The translations under genes and the position numbers were made by a program. Positions 54,090 to 63,969 of a stretch of 64,000 nt of DNA are shown here, piece after piece. The notes beneath the pieces were generated by a model that was given only the letters and a program-made list of their open reading frames with translations, did no database searches and was not told the origin of the DNA. The DNA is from Hyphomicrobium sp. (lineage in GTDB: Bacteria > Pseudomonadota > Alphaproteobacteria > Rhizobiales > Hyphomicrobiaceae), in contig NZ_WBUE01000010.1 in assembly GCF_009026145.1 (NCBI RefSeq), forward strand, positions 1 through 64,000, given 5' to 3'. Position 1 is the stretch's first letter. Each line of letters starts with the position of its first letter.

Positions 54090-56315
54090 ATGATCAGAAA
54101 AACGGCTGTATTGACGCGCGTCGGGCTTTTGCCGGCGATCGCGGCGCTTTGCGTCACGAGCTCGCTCGCGGTGCGCGCCGAGAACCCGGCGGCGACGCAG
54201 GCCGGCACCCCCACCGGCGCCCAGACGAATGGGGCGCCCGCGGCGACGCCGGCGCCGACTACGGCCGCGGCCCCGATCAAGGTCGAGGATCCGAGCACAA
54301 AATCGGCAACCGCGGCGGCGCCGCAGCCGCCGGCTAGTCCGGTGGCAACCACGACAACGGCGGCTACGGAGAACAGCCCCAAGGCCGACGATCCGAGCAA
54401 GACTACGTCTCCGACGGTCTCTACGCCGGCAGCTGGCGCGACCGCCGCTGCGTCGCCAGCCGCTTCCACTACCGAACCCGCCAAGCCCGGCGAGCCGCCG
54501 AAGGCCACCGCCGCGCTTCCCGATGCGTCGGGCACGACGCCCGACAGCGCGCCCGCCCAGGTGCTGCCGCCGGCCGACCCGATCGTTGCCGGCATCCGCC
54601 AGAGGCTCAGCGAACTCGGCAAGAAGGCCAGCGAGGATGATGCCGCCGCACTCGCCGCCTATTACGGCGAGCTGACCGGCACGGCGATTTGGGCTTCGAC
54701 CTCCGGTCTCACCGAGAAGGGCAAGGCGGTCGTCGCCGAAATCGGCCGCGCCGACAATTGGGGCCTGCCGGCCTCGGCATTCGACGTACCCTCGGCTGGC
54801 GCCAGCAACTTGACGCCGGAAGCAGCTGCCGATGCCGAGCTGCAGGTGGCACTCGCGGTTCTGAAGTACGCGCGCTATGCGCGCGGCGGCCGCGTCAATC
54901 CCGGCAGCATCTCGCAATTGATGGACCAGCGGCCGACGCTGGTGCCCCCGAGAACGGTCTTGTCCGACATCGCCACGGCCGAGAAGCCGGACGCCTATCT
55001 CGTATCGCTGCACCCCAAGCATCCGCAGTTCGAAGCGCTGCGTCAGGTGTTGCTCAAGCTGCGCGGCGGCGAGGTGAAGGAAGAGGTGCCGGTGGTCGAT
55101 CCGGCGCTTGCCGTGAAGCTGCCGATGGGCCGCATCATTCGCCCCGGAAGCAGCGATGAGCAGGTCGCCCTGCTGCGGCAGCGTCTGAAGGTGACTGCGG
55201 ATGATCCGGCGAACGAGAACGTATATGATGAGAAGCTGCAGGAGGCGGTGCGCGAGTTCCAGCGCGGCAACGGCCTGCGCCCCGACGGCGTCGTCGGCAA
55301 CGGGACGCGTCAGGTTCTGAACGGCGGGCCGGCTCCTCCGCCGCCGGCGACCAACGATTCCAAGATCGAGCGCATTCTCATCAACATGGAGCGCTGGCGC
55401 TGGGTGCCGGCCGACATGGGCGAGTTCTACGTTTGGGACAACGTGCCGGAGTTCCTCACGCGCATCGTGAAGGGTGGCAACGTGGTCCATACTGACGAGA
55501 TCATCGTCGGACAGCCGTCCTGGCCAACCCCGATCTTCTCCGCCGACATGAAGACCGTCGTGTTCCGCCCCAGCTGGGGCGTCCCCGCCGGCATCAAGGC
55601 CAAGGAGCTGGCGCCGCTCTTGCGCAAGAGCTCTGGCGCGGGCTTCTTCGGCATCTTCGGCGGCGGGTACTCGGCGCAGGCCGTGCTCGACGCCTATGAC
55701 CTCAAGGCCTACGCGGGTGGCCGCCAGATCGATCCCAACTCCGTCGATTGGGCCAGCGTCAACATCCACAACTACAGCTTCCAGCAACCGCCGGGCCCGA
55801 AGAACGTGCTCGGGGACGTGAAGTTCATGTTCCCGAACTCGCATGACGTCTACATGCACGATACGCCCGAGCGGAACCTGTTCGGCAAAGCCTATCGCGC
55901 CCTGAGCCACGGCTGCATGCGTGTGCACGAACCGCGCCGCTTCGCCGAGGTTCTCCTCGCCGAGGACAAGGGCTGGTCGGCGGCTAAGGTGCAAAGCATG
56001 TTCTCCAGCGGCGGCGAGGTCGGGCTCGACAAGCATATCCCCGTGCACATCACCTATTTCACCGCACGCGTAGATGACGACGGCAAGCTGCATACGTACG
56101 GCGATTTCTATGGCCTCGACGGTCGCACGGCCGCGGCGCTGACCGGCAAGTCGATCCGCTTCGAGCAGCCGAGCTACCCGGGCGATGACGTCGTGGCCAC
56201 GTCCGATGACGGCCCGATCGGTCAGCAGCAGTACACCCGGCGGAAGAAGAAGCAGTCGCAGTACGGCGGCCCGACCTCGCTGTCGGACGCCATCAGCGGG
56301 TTGTTCTCACCCTGA
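54090..56315 (+). CDS. YcbB-type L,D-transpeptidase with long Pro/Ala linker
   Basis: The product is 741 residues. A signal peptide (ends VRAEN near residue 31) is followed by about 135 residues of Ala/Pro/Thr-rich low complexity. Then come a helical stretch, a peptidoglycan-binding domain near 350-410 (LQEAVREFQRGNGLRPDG), and the YkuD catalytic domain from 425 to 650 with SHGCMRV near residue 608 carrying the Cys. It forms 3-3 cross-links in peptidoglycan in the periplasm. Low complexity probably spans the wall. Confidence 0.92.
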   Translation: MIRKTAVLTRVGLLPAIAALCVTSSLAVRAENPAATQAGTPTGAQTNGAPAATPAPTTAAAPIKVEDPSTKSATAAAPQPPASPVATTTTAATENSPKADDPSKTTSPTVSTPAAGATAAASPAASTTEPAKPGEPPKATAALPDASGTTPDSAPAQVLPPADPIVAGIRQRLSELGKKASEDDAAALAAYYGELTGTAIWASTSGLTEKGKAVVAEIGRADNWGLPASAFDVPSAGASNLTPEAAADAELQVALAVLKYARYARGGRVNPGSISQLMDQRPTLVPPRTVLSDIATAEKPDAYLVSLHPKHPQFEALRQVLLKLRGGEVKEEVPVVDPALAVKLPMGRIIRPGSSDEQVALLRQRLKVTADDPANENVYDEKLQEAVREFQRGNGLRPDGVVGNGTRQVLNGGPAPPPPATNDSKIERILINMERWRWVPADMGEFYVWDNVPEFLTRIVKGGNVVHTDEIIVGQPSWPTPIFSADMKTVVFRPSWGVPAGIKAKELAPLLRKSSGAGFFGIFGGGYSAQAVLDAYDLKAYAGGRQIDPNSVDWASVNIHNYSFQQPPGPKNVLGDVKFMFPNSHDVYMHDTPERNLFGKAYRALSHGCMRVHEPRRFAEVLLAEDKGWSAAKVQSMFSSGGEVGLDKHIPVHITYFTARVDDDGKLHTYGDFYGLDGRTAAALTGKSIRFEQPSYPGDDVVATSDDGPIGQQQYTRRKKKQSQYGGPTSLSDAISGLFSP

Positions 56316-56318
56316 GAC

Positions 56319-57593
56319 TCAAGCGTCGCGGCGAGCTGCCAGCTCGCTGCGCGCCAGCTCGCCAAGCTTGGCTGAAATGCGCTCGGGTTGGCTGGGGAAG
56401 CCGGCCCCGATCCACCACTCTTCGAAGGCACTCACCACCCGTCCAACCGCCGGGCCGGCGGCGACGCCGAGCGCTATGACGTCGGCGCCGCGCACGGGAA
56501 GGCGGGGTGCGCTCCAGCGCTGCGGAAGCCGCAGACGATGGGCACGCGCCGCGTTGCGGGCATCCTCGCCCGAACGCGCCCAACCGAGCAGTGAGCCATC
56601 GATGAACGCCTGTGGTCCGTGCCGATAGAGGAACACCTTGGCCGCCGCTTCGTCTATGCGAGGGTCGAAGGCCGGGTCGCCGCGGGCGGCGTTGGCGAGC
56701 CGCTCGCCCTCGGCCGACGACAGCCGCAGCCGCTCACGCAGATCCACGCGCGCGTCCGAGGCCAGCGCGGCTAGTCGCAGTACGGCATCGGGCTCAAGCC
56801 CCTGCGCCTGCTCGATGGCGGACAGCCGTTCTACGAGGCCGACATCGCCGGCAACGCCGATCAGCGGTCCGATCAGCTCGCTTCTGCGCATGGCGTCAAG
56901 GGCCGCCACCGCGCCGGGCGCAACCAACAGCAGCAACAGCTCGGCGCGGATACGTTCGCCGGACAACAGTGTCAGGCCGGCCTTCTCGGCGCGGGCGGCT
57001 GCGAGCCCATCGGCGTCGGGGGCGGCGGCGTTGCCATACTGCGCGACGAAGCGGAAGAAGCGCAGTATGCGCAGAAAGTCCTCGCGAATGCGCTGGCGAG
57101 CATCGCCGATGAAACGCACGCGCTTGGCTTTGAGATCGGCATAGCCGCCGAGCGGGTCGTGCACGCCGCCCTCGGCGTCGCAGTACAGAGCGTTCATCGT
57201 GAAGTCGCGACGCATGGCGTCCTCGCGCCAGTCGGTCGTGAACGTAACGCGCGCATGACGGCCGAAGGTCTCGATATCGCGGCGCAGGGTCGTAACCTCG
57301 AACGGCACCTTGTCGGCGATCACCGTCACCGTGCCGTGCTCGATGCCCGTCGGCACCGAATGCAGTCCCGCACGCTGCGCCAGACGCATGACCTCGTTGG
57401 GCAATGCCGTCGTTGCGATGTCGACGTCCTTGACGGAGGTGCCCATGAGCGCATTGCGCACTGCGCCACCGACCGCGCGCGCCTCGGCGCCGCCGGTGCG
57501 TAGCGCCGCGAAGACCGCACGTGTCTGCGGCCGCCACAGCCATTCGGCCTCCGCCAGGCTAGGTAGCCCGGCGCTGTCCTCTGAGCGCGCCAT
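56319..57593 (-). CDS. cca: CCA tRNA nucleotidyltransferase
   Basis: The product is 424 residues. The polymerase head shows GGAVRNALMG near residue 42 followed by KDVDIATT with the catalytic DxD, the RRDFTMNALYCD motif near 137, and the DARQRIREDFLRILRFFRF segment near 170. It adds CCA to tRNA 3' ends; the tRNA-Gly gene here lacks encoded CCA. It is the last gene of a three-gene minus-strand operon. Confidence 0.92.
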   Translation of the reverse strand: MARSEDSAGLPSLAEAEWLWRPQTRAVFAALRTGGAEARAVGGAVRNALMGTSVKDVDIATTALPNEVMRLAQRAGLHSVPTGIEHGTVTVIADKVPFEVTTLRRDIETFGRHARVTFTTDWREDAMRRDFTMNALYCDAEGGVHDPLGGYADLKAKRVRFIGDARQRIREDFLRILRFFRFVAQYGNAAAPDADGLAAARAEKAGLTLLSGERIRAELLLLLVAPGAVAALDAMRRSELIGPLIGVAGDVGLVERLSAIEQAQGLEPDAVLRLAALASDARVDLRERLRLSSAEGERLANAARGDPAFDPRIDEAAAKVFLYRHGPQAFIDGSLLGWARSGEDARNAARAHRLRLPQRWSAPRLPVRGADVIALGVAAGPAVGRVVSAFEEWWIGAGFPSQPERISAKLGELARSELAARRDA

Positions 57594-57607
57594 CCGCTTC
57601 CCTGCTG

Positions 57608-57874
57608 CTACTCGATGTGGCCAGGTTCGATGCGTCCGTCCTTGAGCGAGGGTGGCGTATAAACCTGCCCCGGCTTACCTCCGGTAACCGAGCCGAAGCT
57701 GGCGAGGGTGATGATGACGAGCGCCGCTCCGGCAACGAACAACCAGAGCAGTGGCGCGTCGTCGAGCACGCGCATGGCACCTGGCCGCTCCTCGCGTGTC
57801 ATGTATACGTAGGCGACGTAAACAATCGTCGGCAGGAGGAAGAGGAGGATGTTTTCGGCGACGATACGGATCAT
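57608..57874 (-). CDS. DUF6111 family small membrane protein
   Basis: The product is 88 residues with two transmembrane helices (about 5-25 and 42-62) and the end Y-T-P-P-S-L-K-D-G-R-I-x-P-G-H, a mark of the family. The start overlaps the NUDIX gene end by four bases, so it is in the same operon. No function known. Confidence 0.82.
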   Translation of the reverse strand: MIRIVAENILLFLLPTIVYVAYVYMTREERPGAMRVLDDAPLLWLFVAGAALVIITLASFGSVTGGKPGQVYTPPSLKDGRIEPGHIE

Positions 57875-58533
57875 GCTAAAAAGAGCCTCTTGTGCATGTT
57901 TTTCATTATACCTGCGGTCGCCCCCCAGATGTACCTCTGCCCGAACGGCATAGCGTAAAAGCGCCGCTCTGCTCCGCGCCAGGTGCGCACCTCGGTGCGA
58001 TGGTTCGCCTCGTCCATCAAAAACGCCAGGGGTACCTCGAACGCGTCCGCCACTTCGCGCTGGTCGAGATTTAGCGCGAATCCCTCGCGTACGAGGCTGA
58101 CCACCGGGAAAATGCGAAAGCCGGTTCCCGTGCGGTAGGCGTCCAGATAGCCTAGTGGCTCGACGAAGGATGGATCGAGACCGATCTCCTCATGCGCTTC
58201 GCGTAGCGCGGTGGCGGTGGGGTCGCGGTCCGTGGGCTCCATCCGGCCGCCGGGAAAGGCGATCTGTCCGGCGTGGCGCGGCAGACTCTCGGTGCGCTGG
58301 GTAAGCAGCACCGTCAGCTCCGACCGAGCAACCACGGGTATAAGGACGGCGGCCGGGGCGAGCGGCGCGTATGCAACCTCGGGGACGAGCTCGGGGCTCA
58401 AGTCGAAATCGCTCGGGGTATCTGGCACGTGGGGATCGGCGGCAGGCACGGTCTTGCTCAGAACCGCCTCTGCCAGCCGCCGGAAGCCGCGCTCCGAAAA
58501 TGGCGATGGGGGTGCTGCGCTCTCGTCCTGCAT
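57871..58533 (-). CDS. NUDIX CoA pyrophosphatase
   Basis: The product is 220 residues. The NUDIX box with G-G-R-M-E at its head and R-E-A-H-E-E-I-G-L in the middle lies near residues 95-115, and LTQRTESLPRHAGQIAFPGG just before is the specific mark of the CoA-hydrolysing subgroup (YeaB/NudL). It splits CoA or its derivatives. First gene of the operon with DUF6111 and cca. Confidence 0.9.
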   Translation of the reverse strand: MQDESAAPPSPFSERGFRRLAEAVLSKTVPAADPHVPDTPSDFDLSPELVPEVAYAPLAPAAVLIPVVARSELTVLLTQRTESLPRHAGQIAFPGGRMEPTDRDPTATALREAHEEIGLDPSFVEPLGYLDAYRTGTGFRIFPVVSLVREGFALNLDQREVADAFEVPLAFLMDEANHRTEVRTWRGAERRFYAMPFGQRYIWGATAGIMKNMHKRLFLA

Positions 58534-58680
58534 CCTGCGACCATAGCATTGGATTCCCAGGCAGGAATCGCTCCTTAGCGGGTTCCCGCCAAGTTGGGCT
58601 CGCTAACCTTCAACAAATCACGATAACGTCCAACTCTCGCGCGAACCTTCGCGCGGTGCGCACCGCGAAAGGAGGACCTG

Positions 58681-59904
58681 TTGCCGATGCGGCGTTGCCG
58701 TCTACGGAGTGCCCTTGTAGCGGCCACTACGGCGGTGGCTGCGTTGGCGGCATGGATCGGCGAGGCGACGGCAGCCAGCGTTCAGGATTTTCTGGCGACA
58801 CTACCCGCCGCGCAGCAGGGGGCGTTCATCGCCTGGCGCACGGCCAAGAACCAGTATGACCGCCTCCTCGATTCCTATTGGCAGGAGGTGGAGAAGAAGC
58901 GCAGCCTGCGCCGCGCCAAGCGCGGCAAGACCAAGTTCTTCGACGCCGACGACTACGTGTGGACGTATCCCCCGACTTACCAAGGGCCGCGGCTCAGCGC
59001 CGAGCTCGACCGGCAATGGACGCGCTTCCTTGCGGCGCAAGAGCGTGCCGAGCCCAGCCAGCCGCCCAAGCCGATACCGGGACTGGCCGACTTTCTCGTC
59101 GCCGCCAAGAAGCATTACGGCTTTGAGCCGGCGCGCGTGCCGGAGCGGGAGTTCAAGCGGCGATATGCGGAAGAGGCGATCGCCCTCGGTCTCTCCAAAG
59201 AGCAGGTGGTGCGCGTCTACGCCCTCGAGACGGGTGGCGACGGCACCGCCGACATGCAGGCCGGCATTCACCCCATCACCAAGAAGGGCAAGCCCATCTC
59301 CTCGGCCCTCGGCTACGCGCAGCTCCTGCACGCCAACACCATTGGCGAGCTTGTCAAGCATGGCGATTCCTTCATCAAGCGCCTGCAGCGGCTAAAGGCG
59401 GGTGCCCGCGATCAAGTCCGCGCGGACGAGCTGCATCGCAAGATCGCCGCGCTGCAGCTCATGCTACGCAGCGCCAAGTCGGTGCCGGACAACTGGTACC
59501 GCCACGTCGCCTTCGCGAAGACGTCGAAGGGGTATGGCATGCACGCCATCAACCTCGACGGCGACATCGGCCCCTGGCTGCAATCGCTGAAGCTGCGCGG
59601 CCTCAAGGACTTTGCCGCGCGCAAGGGAGTCACCAACCTCTCGGGCGAGGAGATCGAGCTGATGAATCTCTCGGGACCGGCGACGGGGCTTGAGATGATG
59701 CAGCCGGTCGGACTTACCGCGCCGACGCCGAACTTCTTCGCCCGCCGTGCCTACTACGTAAACAAGATGGTGATGGGCAAGACTTCGGCCGAGTTGCTCG
59801 CCGAGTTCACGCGTCGCATGGACCTAAGCTCGCGCAAACCCGGCGCGATCGAGTTCGCCCAGGCGTTCGACGAGGCGCGGCAGGAAAAGCTTCCTTGGCG
59901 CTGA
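58681..59904 (+). CDS. secreted lysozyme-fold-like hypothetical protein
   Basis: The product is 407 residues. A TTG start is favoured because the strong AAGGAGG site is five bases away; an ATG two codons later is possible. The signal peptide ends in ATAAS near residue 32. Near residue 180 a segment YALETGGDGTADMQAGI, followed after 25 residues by SALGYAQLL, has the Glu and GYAQ pattern of soluble lytic transglycosylases. The C-terminal part has no match. I infer a peptidoglycan role. Confidence 0.7.
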   Translation: MPMRRCRLRSALVAATTAVAALAAWIGEATAASVQDFLATLPAAQQGAFIAWRTAKNQYDRLLDSYWQEVEKKRSLRRAKRGKTKFFDADDYVWTYPPTYQGPRLSAELDRQWTRFLAAQERAEPSQPPKPIPGLADFLVAAKKHYGFEPARVPEREFKRRYAEEAIALGLSKEQVVRVYALETGGDGTADMQAGIHPITKKGKPISSALGYAQLLHANTIGELVKHGDSFIKRLQRLKAGARDQVRADELHRKIAALQLMLRSAKSVPDNWYRHVAFAKTSKGYGMHAINLDGDIGPWLQSLKLRGLKDFAARKGVTNLSGEEIELMNLSGPATGLEMMQPVGLTAPTPNFFARRAYYVNKMVMGKTSAELLAEFTRRMDLSSRKPGAIEFAQAFDEARQEKLPWR

Positions 59905-60019
59905 CCGCCCCGCTCCAACGCACCGTCCCCTGCGCACAATTTGCCTGAGGCGGTGCCGTTTTGCATCGGACTTCCGGCGCGCGCGCCTCTAGGATGCGCC
60001 TGAAAATTCGGGGATCGAC

Positions 60020-60715
60020 ATGAAGCTTAAGTCGTCTGGGCGAGGGGGCGTCAAATCCCTCGCGGTGGTTGCTGTTGCGTTTGCTGTCGGCGTACCGGCC
60101 TCGGCGAGCGCGCACGAGTGGTTTCGTATCCCGAGCCTGAGCTACGCTACCGACGCGGAGCTTCCTCCACTGGTCCGGACCGGCTTCATCCTCTCGCCCG
60201 ACTTCAATATCAGCGACGAGGTGAACCTCGGCGGCACGGGCGGCGCCCTTCTGGAGGATACCGAAGGCTTCTCCATCGGCGCAAAAGTTGGCTATGACAA
60301 GCAGATCGGCGATGTCGTCCTCGGCGTGGTCACCGATGGCTTCTATTCGTTCGCCGATGGCGGCGGCCGCGGCGCCGGCGCCGGAAAGTTCGAATCGGAG
60401 CTGCAGTACTACGGCACGGTGCGCGGCCGCCTCGGCTACGCCCTCGGCCGCCTCATGGTGTACGGCACGGCGGGCTACGCCTACGGCGAGCTGGAGGTCA
60501 CCGACATCACCACCGGTGCGTCCGACAGCGAGATGCTGAGCGGCTGGACGTATGGTGGCGGGCTCGAATACGTGTGGAATGGCGACATCACTTTGCACGC
60601 CGGGTACCGGCGCATCGATTTTGATGATCAGACATTCTCCGTCCTGCCGGGGGTGCAGAACAGCCTGTCGCCCGAAATGGACGTTTTCGATTTTGGTCTC
60701 GTAAGGCGCTACTGA
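60020..60715 (+). CDS. outer-membrane beta-barrel protein (Omp25/31-like)
   Basis: The product is 231 residues. A signal peptide ends in ASAHE near residue 33. The rest is alternating strands (YYGTVRGRLGYALGRLMVYGTAGYAYGELE is one in pieces) and it ends FGLVRRY, the aromatic end that the BAM complex recognises. It resembles small porin-like OMPs of Hyphomicrobiales. No N-terminal repeat seen. Confidence 0.85.
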   Translation: MKLKSSGRGGVKSLAVVAVAFAVGVPASASAHEWFRIPSLSYATDAELPPLVRTGFILSPDFNISDEVNLGGTGGALLEDTEGFSIGAKVGYDKQIGDVVLGVVTDGFYSFADGGGRGAGAGKFESELQYYGTVRGRLGYALGRLMVYGTAGYAYGELEVTDITTGASDSEMLSGWTYGGGLEYVWNGDITLHAGYRRIDFDDQTFSVLPGVQNSLSPEMDVFDFGLVRRY

Positions 60716-60719
60716 GCGA

Positions 60720-61646
60720 TCACGGCCACTTAACTATCGGCGGCATCGACGACAGGATGGCGTCGACGTTGCCGCCGGTCTTGAGGCCGAATACGGTGCC
60801 GCGATCGTAGAGCAGGTTGAACTCGACATAGCGCCCGCGGCGCACCAGCTGCTCCTCGCGGTCGGCCGCTTTCCACGGCAGCGCGAAGTTTCCGCGCACC
60901 AGCATCGGGTAGACGCGCTGGAATGCGCGCCCGACGTCTTGCGTGAAGGCGAACGCCGCCTCCCAGCCGCCCTCCGCCTCGGTGGGGGTCAGGTAGTCGT
61001 AGAAGATACCGCCGACGCCGCGTATTTCCTTGCGGTGCGGCAGGCAGAAATATTCGTCGCACCAGGCCTTGTAGCGCGCGTAATCGGCCACGCTGTGCGG
61101 CGCGCAGGCGCCGTACATGGCGGCATGGAAGGCGAGAGTGTCGGCATCGCTCTGCGTGCGCCGGCGCTCGAGCACCGGGGTCAAGTCCGCGCCGCCGCCG
61201 AACCACCATTTCGACGTGACGACCATGCGCGTATTCATGTGCACGGCCGGCACGTTTGGGTTCTGCGGATGCGCGATCAGCGAGATGCCGGAGGCCCAGA
61301 ACTCCGGGTGCTCCTCGGCGCCGGGAATCTGCTTGCGGAATTCGGGCGCGAACTCTCCATGCACCGTCGAGGTGTGCACGCCTACCTTCTCGAACACGCG
61401 GCCATGCATCAGGCTCATGACGCCGCCGCCGCCCGGCGCGCCGCTATGGTCGGTGCGCTCCCATGGCGTGCGCACGAAGCGTCCGGGGGCACGGTCGGAA
61501 AGCGGTGCGCCGGCGGGAAGGTCGTCCTCGAGCTTCTCGAATGCCGAGCATATCCCGGTGCGCAATTCCTCGAACCACGCACGCGCCGTCTCCTTGTGCT
61601 CGGCGAGCATTTCCGCCTCGCGCATCGGCTCCTCAAGCTCGGCCAT
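60720..61646 (-). CDS. hemF: oxygen-dependent coproporphyrinogen III oxidase
   Basis: The product is 308 residues from the ATG of MAELEEPM; the frame runs 19 codons further up but family length supports this start. Marks: a GGVMSLMHG strand, the [10 protein letters not shown] motif near residue 160 and the F-N-L-L-Y-D-R-G-T segment near 280. It makes protoporphyrinogen IX in heme synthesis with oxygen. The ABC exporter starts divergently about 190 bases away. Confidence 0.96.
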   Translation of the reverse strand: MAELEEPMREAEMLAEHKETARAWFEELRTGICSAFEKLEDDLPAGAPLSDRAPGRFVRTPWERTDHSGAPGGGGVMSLMHGRVFEKVGVHTSTVHGEFAPEFRKQIPGAEEHPEFWASGISLIAHPQNPNVPAVHMNTRMVVTSKWWFGGGADLTPVLERRRTQSDADTLAFHAAMYGACAPHSVADYARYKAWCDEYFCLPHRKEIRGVGGIFYDYLTPTEAEGGWEAAFAFTQDVGRAFQRVYPMLVRGNFALPWKAADREEQLVRRGRYVEFNLLYDRGTVFGLKTGGNVDAILSSMPPIVKWP

Positions 61647-61833
61647 GCCCGCTCGTCCTCGAACCCTTTTGTTGGCGCAATTCCCCCTATATATCCCCTG
61701 CAACGATGTCTAGGGGCGCATCTCCGGCAGGGCTCCCAAGACCAGGAAAAGCCCTACATTCTACGCTCGGCCTGCACTCAGGGGCATCCCGCCGGCGCCT
61801 CGTGTCACGGCCCGCATGGGTCCGGAGCTCAAT

Positions 61834-63699
61834 ATGATCGCCCGCATCTTTAGCTGGCTCGAAACGCGCATCGAATCCTTCCCGGCCGAGCAGCCGATCA
61901 TGCCGCCGCCGTCGTTCTGGGGGTTCGTCTTTCATTACACGCGGCCGTTCTGGCCGCTGCTCGCCGTCTCCGCTGCCCTTTCGGCGACGATCGCGCTCAT
62001 CGAGGTGTCGCTGTTCGGCTTCCTCGGCAATCTCGTTGATTGGCTATCGAAGGCCAACCGCGGCACGTTCTGGACAACACATGGGACCTTCCTCATCGGC
62101 ATGGCGATCGTCGTGCTGCTGATCCTGCCGGTGCTGAAGTTCTTCTATGAGTCCGTCGTCCATCAGGGGCTCATCTCGAACTTCACCATGCGCACGCGCT
62201 GGCAAGCGCACCGCTACGTGCTGCGCCAGTCGATGGCCTTCTTCAACAACGACTTCGCCGGCCGCGTAGCCACCAAGGTCATGCAGACCGCCATGTCGGT
62301 GCGCGAGGTGGTGATGAAGATCACCGAGGTGCTGCTGTACGTCGCCATCTATTTCACTGGCGCCGTGTTTCTCTTCGCTGCCACGGACATGCGGCTGTCG
62401 GCGCCGCTGATCCTGTGGCTCGCCGGCTATCTCGTCACCATGCGCCACTTCATCCCTCGCCTGGGACGCATATCGCATCTCCAGTCGGACGCGCGCTCGA
62501 TCATGACCGGGCGGGTCGTCGACAGCTACACGAACATCTCGACGGTGAAGATGTTCGCCCATGCCGAGCGCGAGGATACCTACGCTCTCGAGAGCATGAG
62601 CACGTTCCTCGACACGGTGCGCCAGCAACTCAGGCTGGTTACGCTGCTTACCGTGGCGCTCAACTGCCTCAATGCGGCGCTGCTCTTCATGGTCGCGGGA
62701 ACGTCTCTGTGGTTGTGGTCGATCGACGCCGTCACGACCGGCGCCATTGCCTTGTCGATCGGCCTGGTGTTGCGCCTGCAGGGCATGTCGCACTGGATCA
62801 TGTGGGAGGTCGCCGGGCTGTTCGAGAACGTTGGCGTCGTGCAGGACGGCCTCGAGACGATCGCGCGTGAGCGCAGCGTCGTCGATGCGCCGGGTGCCAA
62901 ACCCCTCCTCGTGACCAAGGGCGAGATCGTCTTCGATCACATCCGCTTCAACTACGGACGCGATGCGAGCACCGGGCGCGGCAGCGTCATCGAGGATCTG
63001 TCCTTGCGCGTGGCCCCAGGCGAGAAAGTCGGGCTCGTCGGCCGCTCGGGAGCTGGCAAGTCGACCCTCGTAAGCTTGCTTTTGCGCTTCTACGACCTCG
63101 ACGGCGGCAGGGTGCTGATCGATGGCCAGGACATCGCGCAGGTTACCCAGGACAGTCTGCGCGCCCAGATAGGCATGGTCACGCAGGACACCTCGCTGCT
63201 ACACCGTTCGGTGCTGGACAATATCCTCTATGGGCGCCCCGACGCCGTAGCGGCGGACGCCATTGCCGCGGCAAAGAAGGCTGCCGCGCACGATTTTATC
63301 GGCAACCTCGAGGACCTGAAGGGCCGCACCGGCTACGAGGCGCACGTCGGCGAACGCGGCGTGAAGCTGTCGGGCGGCCAACGCCAGCGCGTCGCCATCG
63401 CACGTGTGCTGCTGAAGGATGCGCCCATTCTAGTTCTCGACGAAGCGACCAGCGCGCTCGACAGCGAGGTGGAGGCAGCGATCCAGGAGCAGCTCGCCAA
63501 CCTCATGAAAGGTAAGACGGTCATCGCCATTGCCCATCGCCTGTCCACGATCGCGGCCATGGATCGTTTGATCATCATGGACGAGGGCCGCATCGTGGAG
63601 CAGGGCACGCATGCCGAGCTCCTGCGCCGCGGCGGCCTTTACGCCGAGCTGTGGGCGCGCCAGTCGGGAGGATTCCTGGCACAGGACGCAGCGGAATGA
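61834..63699 (+). CDS. ABC exporter, fused permease and ATPase
   Basis: The product is 621 residues from the ATG after CGGAGCTCAAT. Six transmembrane helices fill residues ~30-330; the ATPase has Walker A GRSGAGKS near 407, the signature LSGGQRQRVAIARVLL near 515, Walker B ILVLDEATSALD near 540 and the H-loop His in AIAHRL near 571. It is of the MsbA/ATM type and lies just before a probable petA, as in other Hyphomicrobiales; substrate unknown. Confidence 0.92.
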   Translation: MIARIFSWLETRIESFPAEQPIMPPPSFWGFVFHYTRPFWPLLAVSAALSATIALIEVSLFGFLGNLVDWLSKANRGTFWTTHGTFLIGMAIVVLLILPVLKFFYESVVHQGLISNFTMRTRWQAHRYVLRQSMAFFNNDFAGRVATKVMQTAMSVREVVMKITEVLLYVAIYFTGAVFLFAATDMRLSAPLILWLAGYLVTMRHFIPRLGRISHLQSDARSIMTGRVVDSYTNISTVKMFAHAEREDTYALESMSTFLDTVRQQLRLVTLLTVALNCLNAALLFMVAGTSLWLWSIDAVTTGAIALSIGLVLRLQGMSHWIMWEVAGLFENVGVVQDGLETIARERSVVDAPGAKPLLVTKGEIVFDHIRFNYGRDASTGRGSVIEDLSLRVAPGEKVGLVGRSGAGKSTLVSLLLRFYDLDGGRVLIDGQDIAQVTQDSLRAQIGMVTQDTSLLHRSVLDNILYGRPDAVAADAIAAAKKAAAHDFIGNLEDLKGRTGYEAHVGERGVKLSGGQRQRVAIARVLLKDAPILVLDEATSALDSEVEAAIQEQLANLMKGKTVIAIAHRLSTIAAMDRLIIMDEGRIVEQGTHAELLRRGGLYAELWARQSGGFLAQDAAE

Positions 63700-63969
63700 C
63701 ATTTGTCAGTGCTTTGCAACGCTCAGGCCGCCGGCCCGCATGCGCCAAATTGCCTAGGGCTTTCTGCGTGCGCGGGGTTGAGCGTTAGTGCGAAGAATGT
63801 CAATAAACCGCATGGCAAATCGCCTGGTTCTATAGGCCAATCGCGTTGACCGTGCCCGGGCTCGCTGGCATCAGCCTTCGCAGCGCGGGCGTCGTTTCTG
63901 CCGGCGGCAGCCGACGGATCTCAGTTCAACGCGACATGTCTTCAGTCCAGCGATCTAGCGGAGGCACCC

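Noticed and set aside
54012..56093. 693-codon frame antisense to the L,D-transpeptidase gene
   Set aside because: Same shadow effect, with runs of Arg/Gly from the antisense of Ala/Pro-rich linker.
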